Shown in pieces: positions 51,000 through 59,757 of a DNA stretch of 64,000 nucleotides (position 1 is its first letter; every line of letters starts with the position of its first letter). The position numbers and the translations under genes are program-made. Under the pieces are notes generated by a model. That model searched no databases. It had not been told where the DNA came from and was given only the letters and a program-made list of their open reading frames with translations. This stretch comes from Tepidiforma sp. (lineage in GTDB: Bacteria > Chloroflexota > Dehalococcoidia > Tepidiformales > Tepidiformaceae). The DNA lies in NCBI GenBank assembly GCA_026003935.1, contig BPIE01000002.1, positions 62,001-126,000 of the forward strand. The letters run 5' to 3'.

Positions 51000-52655
51000 T
51001 CAGTTCGCGATGTCGGGTGTGCGGCGCGGCGGCGGGGAGCCAAGCCCGCCCATGGGGACGAGGCGCGACATGTCGATATCGATCAGGGCGGGTCCGCCGG
51101 CGACGATGGCTCGTTCGAGCGCGGCGCGGAAACCGGTGGCGGAGTCCACCCGCTCAGCGGGAACCCCCATCGCTTCGGCGAGCCGGACGAAATCGGGCGT
51201 TGCGAGGTCGACGCCGAACTGGCGACCTTCGAAGGTCCGGGCTTCGATGGTGCGGAGCACACCGTAACCGCCGTCGTTGAACAGGCAGACGACGACGGGC
51301 ACTCGGTATTGGGCCGCTGTTGCGAGCTCTCCGAGGTTGAGCATGAAGCCGCCATCGCCCTGGATGATCACGGCCGGCCTCCCTGTCCCGATGGACGCGC
51401 CGATGGCCAGCGGGAGGGCAGGGCCGATGGCGGCCGAGGTGGGATAGATGGAGGTACGCGGTGTGAGCACGGGCAGGAGGCGGTTGCCCCACAGATAGGC
51501 GGGGACCGTGGCGTCGCGCACGAGGAGCGTGTCACGCGGGGCAAGTTCGCGGATAGCGTCCATGATGGCTGCGTAGTCCGGGCCGATTTCGCGCCGGATT
51601 TGCTCGCGAGCCGCATCGCGAAGGGTGGCGGCCCGGGAGGCGTAGTCGGGGTCGCTGCGGTGCCCCTCCAGGTCGGACAGGAGCGAGGCAAGCGCAAGGC
51701 GGGCATCGCCAACGACGGCCGCATCGGGTTGATACACACGACCGACGACAGCGGGGTCGGCATCGACGTGAACAAGCTGCCCGCCGAAGCGGAGCGTCCA
51801 GTTGCGGGTAGGACCGGCCTGGAAACGGGTACCTACGGCGAGCACGGCGTCCGCCGTTTCGAAAAGCTCCTGCAAAGCGGGGTGGGCCGAGAGGGGACCG
51901 AGCGCGAGCGGGTGGTCTTCCGGGATGGCGCCGCGGCCATTTGGGGACGTGACCACGGGCGCGCCAAGTGCTTCCGCGAGCTGCTGGAGCACGGACTCGG
52001 CCCCGGCCGCAAGGACCCCGCCGCCGGCCCAGACCAGGATGCGGCGGGCAGAGCGCAGGACCTCTGCTGCACGGGCGAGCGCTGCACGGTCGGGCGCGAT
52101 GCGCGGCCACGCCTCGACGTGCGGCACGTCGACCGGTGCGCGGGCGTATTGAAGGTCGATGGGGATTTCCACTGCGCCCGGCGCCGGTCTCCCGGTGCAG
52201 ATGTCGCGGGCGACCGCGACAATCGTTTCGGCGATGTCCTCGGTGCGGCGAACCGATTCCGCGCGGCGGGTCACGGTTCGGAGCATCGGGAGCTGCGCCT
52301 CGGCCTCGTGGAGAAAGCCCCGGCCCTTGCCGTAGGAGAGCGATTCAACCTGCCCTGTGATGAGGAGCACTCGGCTCGAGGCGAACTGCGCCTCGTAGAG
52401 GCCGGTCATGGCGTTGGTGGTGCCGGGGCCGGTGCTGGCGACCGCGACTCCGAGGCGGCCGGTCGCGCGGGCGTAGCCGTCGGCAGCGTGGAGGGCGCCC
52501 TGCTCGTGCCGGACGGCGATGGGCGTGATACCGCCGAGGCGGTGGATGGCGTCGTAGATGGGGATATTGTGCACGCTGACGATGCCGAAGACGTGTTCGA
52601 CGCCGAGCGCACGGAGGGCGCGGTAGACGGCTTCGCCGCCGGTCATTTCCAGCAC
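51000..52655 (-). CDS. Thiamine-diphosphate-dependent enzyme, acetolactate-synthase-like
   Basis: A 551-residue three-domain ThDP enzyme: PYR domain with the catalytic Glu in IAVRHEQGALHAADGYAR (Glu about 50), central domain with VLVWAGGGVLAAGA-like nucleotide fold, and PP domain with GDGGFMLNLGELATAA and FNDGGYG (the GDG-x-NN-type ThDP/Mg site). Related enzymes include acetolactate synthase, benzoylformate decarboxylase and oxalyl-CoA decarboxylase; no regulatory subunit gene is near, which argues against anabolic ALS. Start: GTG at 52655, with CGGAGG 5-6 bases upstream, beats the in-frame ATG three codons later. Confidence 0.9.
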   Translation of the reverse strand: MLEMTGGEAVYRALRALGVEHVFGIVSVHNIPIYDAIHRLGGITPIAVRHEQGALHAADGYARATGRLGVAVASTGPGTTNAMTGLYEAQFASSRVLLITGQVESLSYGKGRGFLHEAEAQLPMLRTVTRRAESVRRTEDIAETIVAVARDICTGRPAPGAVEIPIDLQYARAPVDVPHVEAWPRIAPDRAALARAAEVLRSARRILVWAGGGVLAAGAESVLQQLAEALGAPVVTSPNGRGAIPEDHPLALGPLSAHPALQELFETADAVLAVGTRFQAGPTRNWTLRFGGQLVHVDADPAVVGRVYQPDAAVVGDARLALASLLSDLEGHRSDPDYASRAATLRDAAREQIRREIGPDYAAIMDAIRELAPRDTLLVRDATVPAYLWGNRLLPVLTPRTSIYPTSAAIGPALPLAIGASIGTGRPAVIIQGDGGFMLNLGELATAAQYRVPVVVCLFNDGGYGVLRTIEARTFEGRQFGVDLATPDFVRLAEAMGVPAERVDSATGFRAALERAIVAGGPALIDIDMSRLVPMGGLGSPPPRRTPDIAN

Positions 52656-52729
52656 GGGGGCCTCCGGGGCAGTGTGGGCGGGACGCTACCGGCGCCCCGG
52701 CCGGGGTGTCAATGCCGCGTCTGCGGGTG

Positions 52730-53737
52730 TTACCACCGGAACGGGCCGGCACGCCAATCGGCCTCGTGATAGGGCGAGACGTGGGTGCCGGGGCGGATGA
52801 TTTGGTCGATGGCCTCGCGGTCTTCGTCGGTTATGGCAACTTCAAGCGAAGCGAGGTTGTCTTCCAGCTGCTCGATGGTGCGAGGCCCGATGATGGGGCT
52901 GGTGACGCCGGGCTGGTGCATGCACCAGGCAAGCGAGAGACGAGAGAGGGTGGTTCCCTTGTCCCGGGCGAGCTGTTCGAGCGGCTCAATGACGTCCCAG
53001 ATGGCATCGTTCATGCGGCGGCGGTACATGGGGTTGGCATCGAGGTTAGCGTAACGACTGTCGGGCGGGGGTGGTGCGTTTCGGGAGTACTTGCCGGTCA
53101 GGAGCCCGCCAGCGAGCGGGCTCCACGGGATGATGCCGAAGCCGTAGGCCTGCGCCATGGGCAGCAGCTCGCGCTCAATTCGCCGGTCAAGGAGGTTATA
53201 GGGGGGCTGCTCGCAGACAAACCGCTCGAGCCCGTACTCCTTCGAGACCCAAAGGCTTTCGACGAGCTGCCAGGCGGCGAAGGTGCTCGTCCCGATGTAG
53301 CGGACCTTCCCGGAGCGGACGAGGTCGTCGAGCGCGCGGAGCGTTTCGTCGATAGGAACGTCGGGCTGTGGACGGTGGACCTGGTAGAGGTCGATCCAGT
53401 CGGTCTTGAGGCGGCGGAGGCTGGCTTCGCACTGCTCGATGATATGGCGGCGGGTGTTGCCCATCGCGTTGGGGCCTTCGCCGACCCGGCCATGCACTTT
53501 GGTTGCCAGCACGATGTCGTTTCTGCGGCCGTTGCGCTTGAGAGCATCGCCAACAGCTTCTTCGCTGCGCCCCTGGGCGTAGACATTGGCAGTGTCGATG
53601 AAATTGATGCCGGCATCGATGGCCCGGTCGATGATGTCGGCGGCATCGCCTGGCGCGGTCTTGCCTCCGAACATCATCGCGCCAAGGCAGAGCGGGCTGA
53701 CGCGGATGCCGGTTCGGCCGAGGGGTCGGTACTCCAT
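52730..53737 (-). CDS. Aldo/keto reductase
   Basis: A 335-residue NADPH-dependent (beta/alpha)8 oxidoreductase. The catalytic tetrad is visible: Asp and Tyr in FIDTANVYAQGRSEE, Lys in VLATKVHG and His in YQVHRPQPD. The C-terminal NADP-binding segment is SPIIGPRTIEQLEDN. It resembles the YghZ/general AKR group beginning MEYRPLGRTGIRVSPLCLG. It stands 62 bases downstream of the LLM gene on the same strand and may be co-transcribed with it. Confidence 0.93.
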   Translation of the reverse strand: MEYRPLGRTGIRVSPLCLGAMMFGGKTAPGDAADIIDRAIDAGINFIDTANVYAQGRSEEAVGDALKRNGRRNDIVLATKVHGRVGEGPNAMGNTRRHIIEQCEASLRRLKTDWIDLYQVHRPQPDVPIDETLRALDDLVRSGKVRYIGTSTFAAWQLVESLWVSKEYGLERFVCEQPPYNLLDRRIERELLPMAQAYGFGIIPWSPLAGGLLTGKYSRNAPPPPDSRYANLDANPMYRRRMNDAIWDVIEPLEQLARDKGTTLSRLSLAWCMHQPGVTSPIIGPRTIEQLEDNLASLEVAITDEDREAIDQIIRPGTHVSPYHEADWRAGPFRW

Positions 53738-53799
53738 CGCAGAACCTCGCAGTGCGGTTGGTGCGGAGAGCGTACGACACCTGGCTGAGGGCTGCAGGG

Positions 53800-54828
53800 T
53801 CAGCCGGGCAAGGGTGCAAGTCCGAACTCGGCTGCTAGGAGCTCGTAGCTACGCTTCCGGGCGGCGAACTCGAAGGTGATCGTGACAATCACGAGCTCGT
53901 CAGTGCCGTAGGCTGACGCGAGCTCGCGGAGCTTCGCTCCAACCGTGCCGGGGCTGCCGTAGATAGACGTCTCGCGGAGGTACGCGAGGTAGTCGAGCTC
54001 GGCTTCCGTGTAGTCGAACGCCATGGCGTCGCGGGGCGAGGGTACGCCGGGCGGTTCACCCGGGCGGGCGCGGCTGATGACTCTACTGGCCCAGCGGCTC
54101 CACGCGAGCACCTCGGCCTCCTCGTCGGTCTCCGCGCAGGTAGCGGCGACTGCGAGGGCCGACCGGGGCTGGGGCAGCCACGGCGAAGGTTGAAACGCTT
54201 CGGTGTACCGCCTGAGCACATCGTGAGGGCCCTCGGCGGAGATGAACTGCGCGAAGCAGAAGGCCCACCCCCGCTCAGCGGCAAGCTGCGCGCTCACTGT
54301 CGTGGAGCCGAGCAGCCACAATTCGGGCGCCCGGGGGCCGGCGGGCTGGGCGACGATGCCGCGGTAGGGGTGGCCGGGCGGGAACGTGCCCGTGAGAAAT
54401 CCTTCGAGCTCGGCGAGCTGTTCCGGGTAGCGGTCGACGTCGGGCAGGCCGCGACCGCGTCCGAGGGCGGCTGCTGTGCGCGTATCACTCCCGGGGGCGC
54501 GTCCAATGCCGAGGTCGATTCTCCCGGGGAAGAGCGTCTCGAGCATCCGGAACTGCTCGGCGACCTTGAGGGGGCTGTAGTGGGTGAGCATGACGCCGCC
54601 CGAGCCGACACGAATCTGCCTGGTGAGGGACGCGACCCGGGGGATGAGCACCTCGGGCGAGGCGGAAGCCAGCGAGCCGGCCGCGTGATGCTCGGCGAGC
54701 CAGTACCGGTGGTATCCGAGGGTGTCGCACAGCTGCGCCAGTTCCAGTGTCTCGGCGATGGCCTCGGCCGGGGTTCCGCCGCGTCGGATGGGCGATTGGT
54801 CGAGCACCGAGAGGACGAGGTCAGGCAA
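53800..54828 (-). CDS. LLM class flavin-dependent oxidoreductase, MsnO8-like
   Basis: A 342-residue luciferase-like barrel of the short-chain TIGR03558/MsnO8 type: LSVLDQSPIRRGGTPAEAI near the N-terminus, YHRYWLAEHHAAGSLASASP (about 38-57), IRVGSGGVMLTHYSPLKVAE, and RIDLGIGRAPGSD. The C-terminal half includes GTVGAKLRELASAYGTDELV, typical of the group. It overlaps malQ by 8 bases. It is the fourth LLM protein in the window and the only one in this subclass. Confidence 0.92.
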   Translation of the reverse strand: MPDLVLSVLDQSPIRRGGTPAEAIAETLELAQLCDTLGYHRYWLAEHHAAGSLASASPEVLIPRVASLTRQIRVGSGGVMLTHYSPLKVAEQFRMLETLFPGRIDLGIGRAPGSDTRTAAALGRGRGLPDVDRYPEQLAELEGFLTGTFPPGHPYRGIVAQPAGPRAPELWLLGSTTVSAQLAAERGWAFCFAQFISAEGPHDVLRRYTEAFQPSPWLPQPRSALAVAATCAETDEEAEVLAWSRWASRVISRARPGEPPGVPSPRDAMAFDYTEAELDYLAYLRETSIYGSPGTVGAKLRELASAYGTDELVIVTITFEFAARKRSYELLAAEFGLAPLPG

Positions 54829-56293
54829 GGCGGGCTCTCCCGGTTCGGCCGGCGAGCTCCGCGAGCCAGGCGAGGCGGTCCGGCTGAACCTGCTCCCAGG
54901 CGAAGCGCCATCTCCAGTTGCCTTCGGCGCGGCCAGGGAAGTTCATCCGATGCTCGCTGCCCAGGCGGAGGACGTCCTGCATGGGGATGATGGCCGTTTC
55001 GGCAACGCTTTCGTACGCGGTGCGGACCATGTCGTCGACGATGTTTGCACCATCGATGCCGAGTTCACGTCGGACATTATCGCGCTCCCACTCCGAGAGG
55101 GTGCTCCACCAGCCGAGGGTCGTGTCGTTGTCATGGGTGCCGGTATATACGACCTGATTCTCTCGCTGGTTACGCGGGAGGTAGGGATTGTTGGGGTCGC
55201 CGCCGAACGCGAACTGGAGCACGGCCATGCCGGGGTAGCCGAGCTCGTCGCGGAGAGCGCGGACGTCGTCGGTGATGATTCCGAGGTCCTCGACGATGAT
55301 GGGCAGCCTGCCGAGCTCGCGTTCGAGGACGTCGAACAGTTCGCGGCCGGGGCCAGGAACCCAGCGCCCATTGACGGCGGTCGGTTCGGCGGCGGGGATG
55401 TGCCAGGCAGCGACGAAGCCGCGAAAGTGGTCGACGCGGATGGCGTCGAAGAGCTCGAGCATTCGGCGAAAGCGGGCGACCCACCATGCGTAGCCTTCGG
55501 CGCGCATGGCGTCCCAGTCGTACAGCGGATTGCCCCACCGCTGGCCGGTGTCGCTGAAAGCATCGGGGGGCACGCCTGCAACGACTGCGGGATTGCCAGC
55601 CTCGTCGAGGAGGAACAGATGTCGCCGGGCCCAGTGGTCGGCGCTGTCCCGGTCGACGAAGATCGGCATGTCGCCGATGAGGAGCACGCCTCGCGCGCGG
55701 GCTGCTTCTCGCAGCTCCTGCCACTGGGTGTCGAACACGAACTGGAGGAAGCGCTGGAACTGCACCTCCTCGGCGAGCGCTGTGCCGGGCGCTGGCCTGT
55801 CGGGAGGGTAGACGCGGAACTGCGGCGGCCACTGCCACCAGGGCTGGCCGGTCAGCTCGCGTACGGCTTCGAACAGCGCGTAGTCATCAAGCCAGGGGTG
55901 TGCTGCCGAGAACGCGTCGAGGGCCGCGCTCCCTCCCCCCGCGATGAAGCGTTCGAAGGCGCTTCGGAGCCTCGGTAACCGAGCTGCGCGGAGTGCGTGG
56001 AAGTCCACGCGATTGGCTTCCCCGCAGGGTTCGAGCATGGCCTCACGAGGGTCCAGCCAGCCGCGGCCTGCGAGCCACTCAAGGTCGATCAAGCGGTCGT
56101 CGCCGGCGAAAGCCGAGCGGCCGGCATAGGGCGAATCGAACGGGCCCGGCGGGACGACCGGGAGCATCTGCCAGGCGCGTGCACCGGCCGCAGCGAGCAG
56201 GTCGAGAAATCGCAGCGCGGGCTCGCCGAGGGCGCCGGGGTGGGGAAGGGAGGTCGGATGGAGGAGGATGCCGGCGACGCGCTGACCCATCAT
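54821..56293 (-). CDS. malQ: 4-alpha-glucanotransferase (amylomaltase)
   Basis: A 490-residue GH77 enzyme that transfers alpha-1,4-glucan segments. Family strings: GILLHPTSLPHPGALGEPA at the N-terminus, IGDMPIFVDRDSADHW (about 228-243), IRVDHFRGFVAAWHIPA with the nucleophile Asp, IVEDLGIITDDV with the acid/base Glu, and YTGTHDNDTTLGWW with the third acidic residue. Length is normal. It overlaps pgi by 4 bases upstream and the LLM gene downstream, so these are one operon for glucan/glucose-phosphate metabolism. Confidence 0.95.
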   Translation of the reverse strand: MMGQRVAGILLHPTSLPHPGALGEPALRFLDLLAAAGARAWQMLPVVPPGPFDSPYAGRSAFAGDDRLIDLEWLAGRGWLDPREAMLEPCGEANRVDFHALRAARLPRLRSAFERFIAGGGSAALDAFSAAHPWLDDYALFEAVRELTGQPWWQWPPQFRVYPPDRPAPGTALAEEVQFQRFLQFVFDTQWQELREAARARGVLLIGDMPIFVDRDSADHWARRHLFLLDEAGNPAVVAGVPPDAFSDTGQRWGNPLYDWDAMRAEGYAWWVARFRRMLELFDAIRVDHFRGFVAAWHIPAAEPTAVNGRWVPGPGRELFDVLERELGRLPIIVEDLGIITDDVRALRDELGYPGMAVLQFAFGGDPNNPYLPRNQRENQVVYTGTHDNDTTLGWWSTLSEWERDNVRRELGIDGANIVDDMVRTAYESVAETAIIPMQDVLRLGSEHRMNFPGRAEGNWRWRFAWEQVQPDRLAWLAELAGRTGRARLA

Positions 56294-57819
56294 GGGGCTG
56301 CTGCCAGGCTCTCGAGCTCTTCGAGCGAGAGGCGCGCGACACGCCTTCCGTGTTCGAGCAGGGCGGCCACATCGCCGCGGGCCTGCGCGGCCTCGAGCTG
56401 CCCGAAGGTGAATGCCTCACCAGGGACGGGGTAATCGACCCCGGGAGGCTCCTCGACGACCAGAAAGACGCCGGTGTTGGGGCCTCCCTTGTGGAGCTGG
56501 CCGGTGGAGTGGAGGTACCGGGGGCCGAAACCCACGGTGACCGCCGCACGAAGCCGGTCGCGGAAGGCGTGCCGGGCACGGTCGAGGCGAGCCGCCGTCG
56601 CGCGCTCTCGGGGCAGGTAGGCCAGGATTGCCAGGTATTCGCCGGGCCGCAGCGACGAGAGCACGTCCGACGGGGGAGGCGTGGCGGGGTCGGGGGTCTC
56701 GCCGGCAAGCAGGCGGCGCGCCATCCGCTTGGCTTCTTCGACATTCGGCTGGTCGAAGGGGTTGACCCCGAGGATGTGCCCCGCGACGGCCGTAGCAAAC
56801 TCCCAGCGGAAGAACTCCGCAGCAAGGTCGAGAGGGCCGATAGCGGGGAGGCGCACGACGGGGTGGCCGGCGGCTTCGAGCTCGTCGAGGCCGTCAATCG
56901 GGCCGCAGGCGACGAAGAGGCGGTCACTCCCGTACACGGGCGGGGGTCCGATGCGTTCGCCCTCGACCGGCAGGATGCCGACGCCGTGTTTGCCGGTCGA
57001 CTCCGCGATGAGCTGTTCGATCCAGTGCCCGAGAGCCTCGACCTGGTGGGGGAGAATGAGGGTCAGCTTGTCGCGGCCGGCGCGGGCGGCCTCGGCGAGA
57101 ACCGCGCCGAGCCACGCTCCCGGGTTGCGTTCGGGGTCGTTCGACTCTTGGCAGGCGGTGACCATGGGGCCGAGGCGGCCGATCAGCCCGGGGACGTCGA
57201 CCCCGCAGAGCATTGCAGGCAGGAGGCCGAAGCAGGAGAGGGCGGAGAATCTCCCACCAATGTCGGGCGGATTGAGAACGAGGCGGCTGATACCGAGCCG
57301 ATGGGCTTCAGCTTCAAGCGGGGTGCCGGGGTCCGTAATGACGACGTAGCGCCCGGGGTTTGGCAGCTTGTTCCAGAAGAAGGCGAACTGGGCCCGTGTT
57401 TCTACCGTCGTGCCGGACTTGCTGGACACCGTGACGACCGTGCGGTCGAGGTCGATGCGTTCGAGAACCGCGGCGAGCTGGCGCGGGTCGGTTGAATCGA
57501 GGAGTTCGAGGCGGAGGCTGCCCGGCTGGGGGCCGAATGCCGAAGCCATGACCTCGGGTGCGAGGCTGGAGCCGCCCATCCCGAGCAGGAGCAGTGTCTC
57601 CGCGCCCGACGCGGTGAGTTCCTCGCGGAGCGCGGCGAAGGCGGGGAGGCGGGGGAACATTTGCTGATGCACCGTGAGCCAGCCAAGGCGGTCGGCGCAC
57701 TCGGCTGGTTCGGGCTTCCAGACCGTGTGGTCCCGGGCCCAAATGCGGCGGACAATCTGGTTTGAGGCTAGTGCGCGAAGCCTCGCCTGGACGGCCGTTT
57801 GGAGCGCTGCCGGCAGCAT
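56290..57819 (-). CDS. pgi: Glucose-6-phosphate isomerase
   Basis: A 509-residue protein of the PGI type seen as the C-terminal half of transaldolase/PGI fusions. SIS-domain motifs: LLGMGGSSLAPEV (about 96-108), SSKSGTTVET with the phosphate-binding Ser/Thr, LSCFGLLPA, VNPFDQPNVEEAK and the C-terminal LHKGGPNTGVFL. It interconverts glucose-6-phosphate and fructose-6-phosphate. The first gene of the pgi-malQ-LLM block unless the small frame upstream is real. Start follows TGAGGTGAC. Confidence 0.9.
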   Translation of the reverse strand: MLPAALQTAVQARLRALASNQIVRRIWARDHTVWKPEPAECADRLGWLTVHQQMFPRLPAFAALREELTASGAETLLLLGMGGSSLAPEVMASAFGPQPGSLRLELLDSTDPRQLAAVLERIDLDRTVVTVSSKSGTTVETRAQFAFFWNKLPNPGRYVVITDPGTPLEAEAHRLGISRLVLNPPDIGGRFSALSCFGLLPAMLCGVDVPGLIGRLGPMVTACQESNDPERNPGAWLGAVLAEAARAGRDKLTLILPHQVEALGHWIEQLIAESTGKHGVGILPVEGERIGPPPVYGSDRLFVACGPIDGLDELEAAGHPVVRLPAIGPLDLAAEFFRWEFATAVAGHILGVNPFDQPNVEEAKRMARRLLAGETPDPATPPPSDVLSSLRPGEYLAILAYLPRERATAARLDRARHAFRDRLRAAVTVGFGPRYLHSTGQLHKGGPNTGVFLVVEEPPGVDYPVPGEAFTFGQLEAAQARGDVAALLEHGRRVARLSLEELESLAAAP

Positions 57820-57825
57820 GTCACC

Positions 57826-58014
57826 TCAGGCAGTAGAGCGTTGGCCTCCACGATACCGGAGCGGGGATGTACTGGCAGTTCCGCGGGCGGGCACAACGAC
57901 CTGTTCGCCCGCGATGATGACGCGCTCACGCGGGACGAACGCCGGGCGAGGCTCGAGGCGGTGCCGCGGAGCGGGTGATTTCCGGAAGGGGAGGGGCTCA
58001 AGCGGGGAATGCAT
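57826..58014 (-). CDS. Possible 62-residue protein upstream of pgi
   Basis: A frame starting MHSPLEPLPFRKSPAPRH and ending PLRYRGGQRSTA, with a FVPRERVIIAGEQVVVPARG stretch that reads like a beta-rich segment. It ends 6 bases before pgi and would be its operon partner. There is no ribosome site and no family match. A TACACC -10-like hexamer lies 5 bases upstream of the ATG on the minus strand. Low confidence. The remainder of the 57820-58236 gap shows nothing else I can support. Confidence 0.3.
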   Translation of the reverse strand: MHSPLEPLPFRKSPAPRHRLEPRPAFVPRERVIIAGEQVVVPARGTASTSPLRYRGGQRSTA

Positions 58015-58236
58015 ATACCGGTGTAATCGGCACTGGCGAGCGCGCGTTTCCCGCGGTCGCCAGTTTCGGGAGGGAGCACCTCGCGTAGCAGACTGGTAGC
58101 TGTCCGCGCCGCGCCGCCGCGGGCGCTCGGGATTGCCTTTGGAGAAGTTCGGGTTTTCATGGAGTGAACACGCGGAGGGCGAATGCCGAATATTGTGGAC
58201 AGACGGGCTGCGCGGCAGCAGCACAGGAGGGCCAGG

Positions 58237-58428
58237 ATGCCGAGTCACATGCGCGTTTGCCAGCATTGCGGGGTTCCCTACGACTGGCGGCGCTCGCCGA
58301 GCGCCTATCTGAAGATGACGTACTGCGGGAGCCTCTGCGAGAAGGCTGACCTCGGGTTCACGATCGAGACACTGCTGCGGGAGTTCGAGTTCGTGCGGGG
58401 CGAATGGCGGGCGTTGCTTGCGGCGTGA
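58237..58428 (+). CDS. Zinc-ribbon mini-protein, copy 1
   Basis: A 63-residue protein. Core: VCQHCGVPYDWRRSPSAYL (about 7-25), then KMTYCGSLCEKADLGFTIE and a C-terminal helix. Four cysteines in CxxC...CxxxC form a likely zinc site. The core is about 70% identical by eye to the protein encoded 126 bases downstream (58555-58782). AGGAGG 6 bases before the ATG fixes the start; an upstream ATG at 58183 would add 18 non-conserved residues. I do not recognise the family. Confidence 0.8.
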   Translation: MPSHMRVCQHCGVPYDWRRSPSAYLKMTYCGSLCEKADLGFTIETLLREFEFVRGEWRALLAA

Positions 58429-58554
58429 TGGGGCTCAGCCCCGGGTAAGCGCCGGGGGTGGGTCGCTTTGCGAAACGCTCCGCAACTCTCTACGCTGGAT
58501 CGTGTACGGAAGCCGACCCGCGCGAGGCGGCCACTCCGGACAAGGAGGCCTGAC

Positions 58555-58782
58555 ATGGAAACGCCGATCGGCCCCGGGCCAACCGGGATGAACCTGAATA
58601 ATATCCGTGTGTGTGCGCGGTGCGGCCTCCGCTACGACTGGCGGAAGTCCCCGAGCGGAATGAAGATGACATACTGCTCATCGCTGTGCGAGAGGGCAGA
58701 CCTCGGGTTTACCGTGGAAGCCCTGCTGCGATGGGAGCGTGAGCCCGCAGAAAAGGAACCGGTGGCACCAGTTTCCGAGTAG
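58555..58782 (+). CDS. Zinc-ribbon mini-protein, copy 2
   Basis: A 75-residue paralog of the protein at 58237-58428. Core: VCARCGLRYDWRKSPSG, then MKMTYCSSLCERADLGFTVE. A longer N-terminus (METPIGPGPTGMNLNNI) and an acidic C-terminus distinguish it. The cysteines and the YDWR-SPS, KMTYC-SLCE-ADLGFT residues are invariant between the copies. AAGGAGG precedes the ATG. Function unknown; a small nucleic-acid- or protein-binding zinc module is the simplest guess. Confidence 0.82.
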   Translation: METPIGPGPTGMNLNNIRVCARCGLRYDWRKSPSGMKMTYCSSLCERADLGFTVEALLRWEREPAEKEPVAPVSE

Positions 58783-58809
58783 GGAAGCTGAGCCTAATGT
58801 CTCCCGACA

Positions 58810-58845
58810 GCGAGGGCCCCGGCAATGATGCCGGGGCCCTCGCTG
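58810..58845. terminator. Bidirectional terminator
   Basis: 15-bp perfect stem (AGCGAGGGCCCCGGC with GCCGGGGCCCTCGCT) and 6-base loop between the convergent zinc-ribbon and rhodanese genes. Confidence 0.85.
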
Positions 58846-58863
58846 GCTCAGCGGAGCTGCGGA

Positions 58864-59701
58864 CTACTCGAGGGTGAGCGGGGTATCGTCGCGATTCGCC
58901 CAGTCACGCATGGAGCCGTCATAGACGCGGACGTTGTCGTAGCCGACGAGCGCCATGGCGAACGCGGCATGGGCCGCGCGAATACCGCCCTGGCAGTAGG
59001 TTATGGTGGCCCGGTCACGGCGAAGGCCGGCTTCATTGAGGAGACGCTCAATCTCCTCGGCGGGAAGGAAGCGGCGGGTGTCGCCCGTTTCGACGAAGCG
59101 GACCCATTCGAGGTGCTGTGCACCGGGCACGTGGCCGACCCGGCGATTGCCGCGGTCGTTGGTGCCGTTCCACTCCTCGTCGGTGCGGGCGTCCAGCACC
59201 TGACAGGCGGGGTCTTCGAGATGCGCTTTGAGGTACTCCGCATCGGCGATGAGCTCCGGGTTGGGCCGAGCGGTGAACGCGGTCGGGGCGGGCCGGGTGG
59301 CGTGAAAGGTGATGGGGCGCCCTTCCGTGAGCCAGCGATGCCACCCGCCATTCAGCACGCGAACGTTGGCGTGGCCGTAGTAGTTGAGCACCCACCACAT
59401 GCGCGCGGCGAGGAGCGCGTTGTTGTCATCGTAGGGGATGACGAGCGTGTCGTTGGTAACCCCCAGCCGACCCATGAGGGCTTCGAACTCTGGCGGCGGC
59501 ATGACAAAGGTGCCGTGCTCGGCCCCAGGGGGGCCCTTTCTCCTTGATGTAGTAGTGGACGGGCAAGTGGACCGCGCCGGGGATGTGTGCGCGGCGGTAG
59601 GCTTCGAGCGCGGCGCAGTCGATGATGCGGACTGCCGGGTCATCGAGATGGTCCATGAGCCAGTCGGGCTCGACCAAGAGTTCGGGGCGTGCGTAACCCA
59701 T
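58864..59701 (-). CDS. Sulfurtransferase (tandem rhodanese) with a single-base frameshift
   Basis: A tandem-rhodanese thiosulfate/mercaptopyruvate sulfurtransferase of about 279 residues once repaired. The N-terminal part (MGYARPELLVEPDWLMDHLD to HYYIKEK) is in one frame; the rest (GAEHGTFVMPPPEFEALMGR onward) is in the next. The shift falls in a six-base G run (59528-59533). Reading it as five bases gives KEKGPPGAEHGTF, the expected family sequence. The catalytic loop is TYCQGGIRAAH (Cys near residue 230). The usual C-terminal VRVYDGSMRDWANR follows. Either an assembly/homopolymer error or a slippery-site mutation. Confidence 0.85.
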
Positions 59702-59757
59702 GCGGGCCTCCGGGGGTGCGGTTGCGGCGGGAGTGTACCCCGTCGAGCAGGCGCAGG

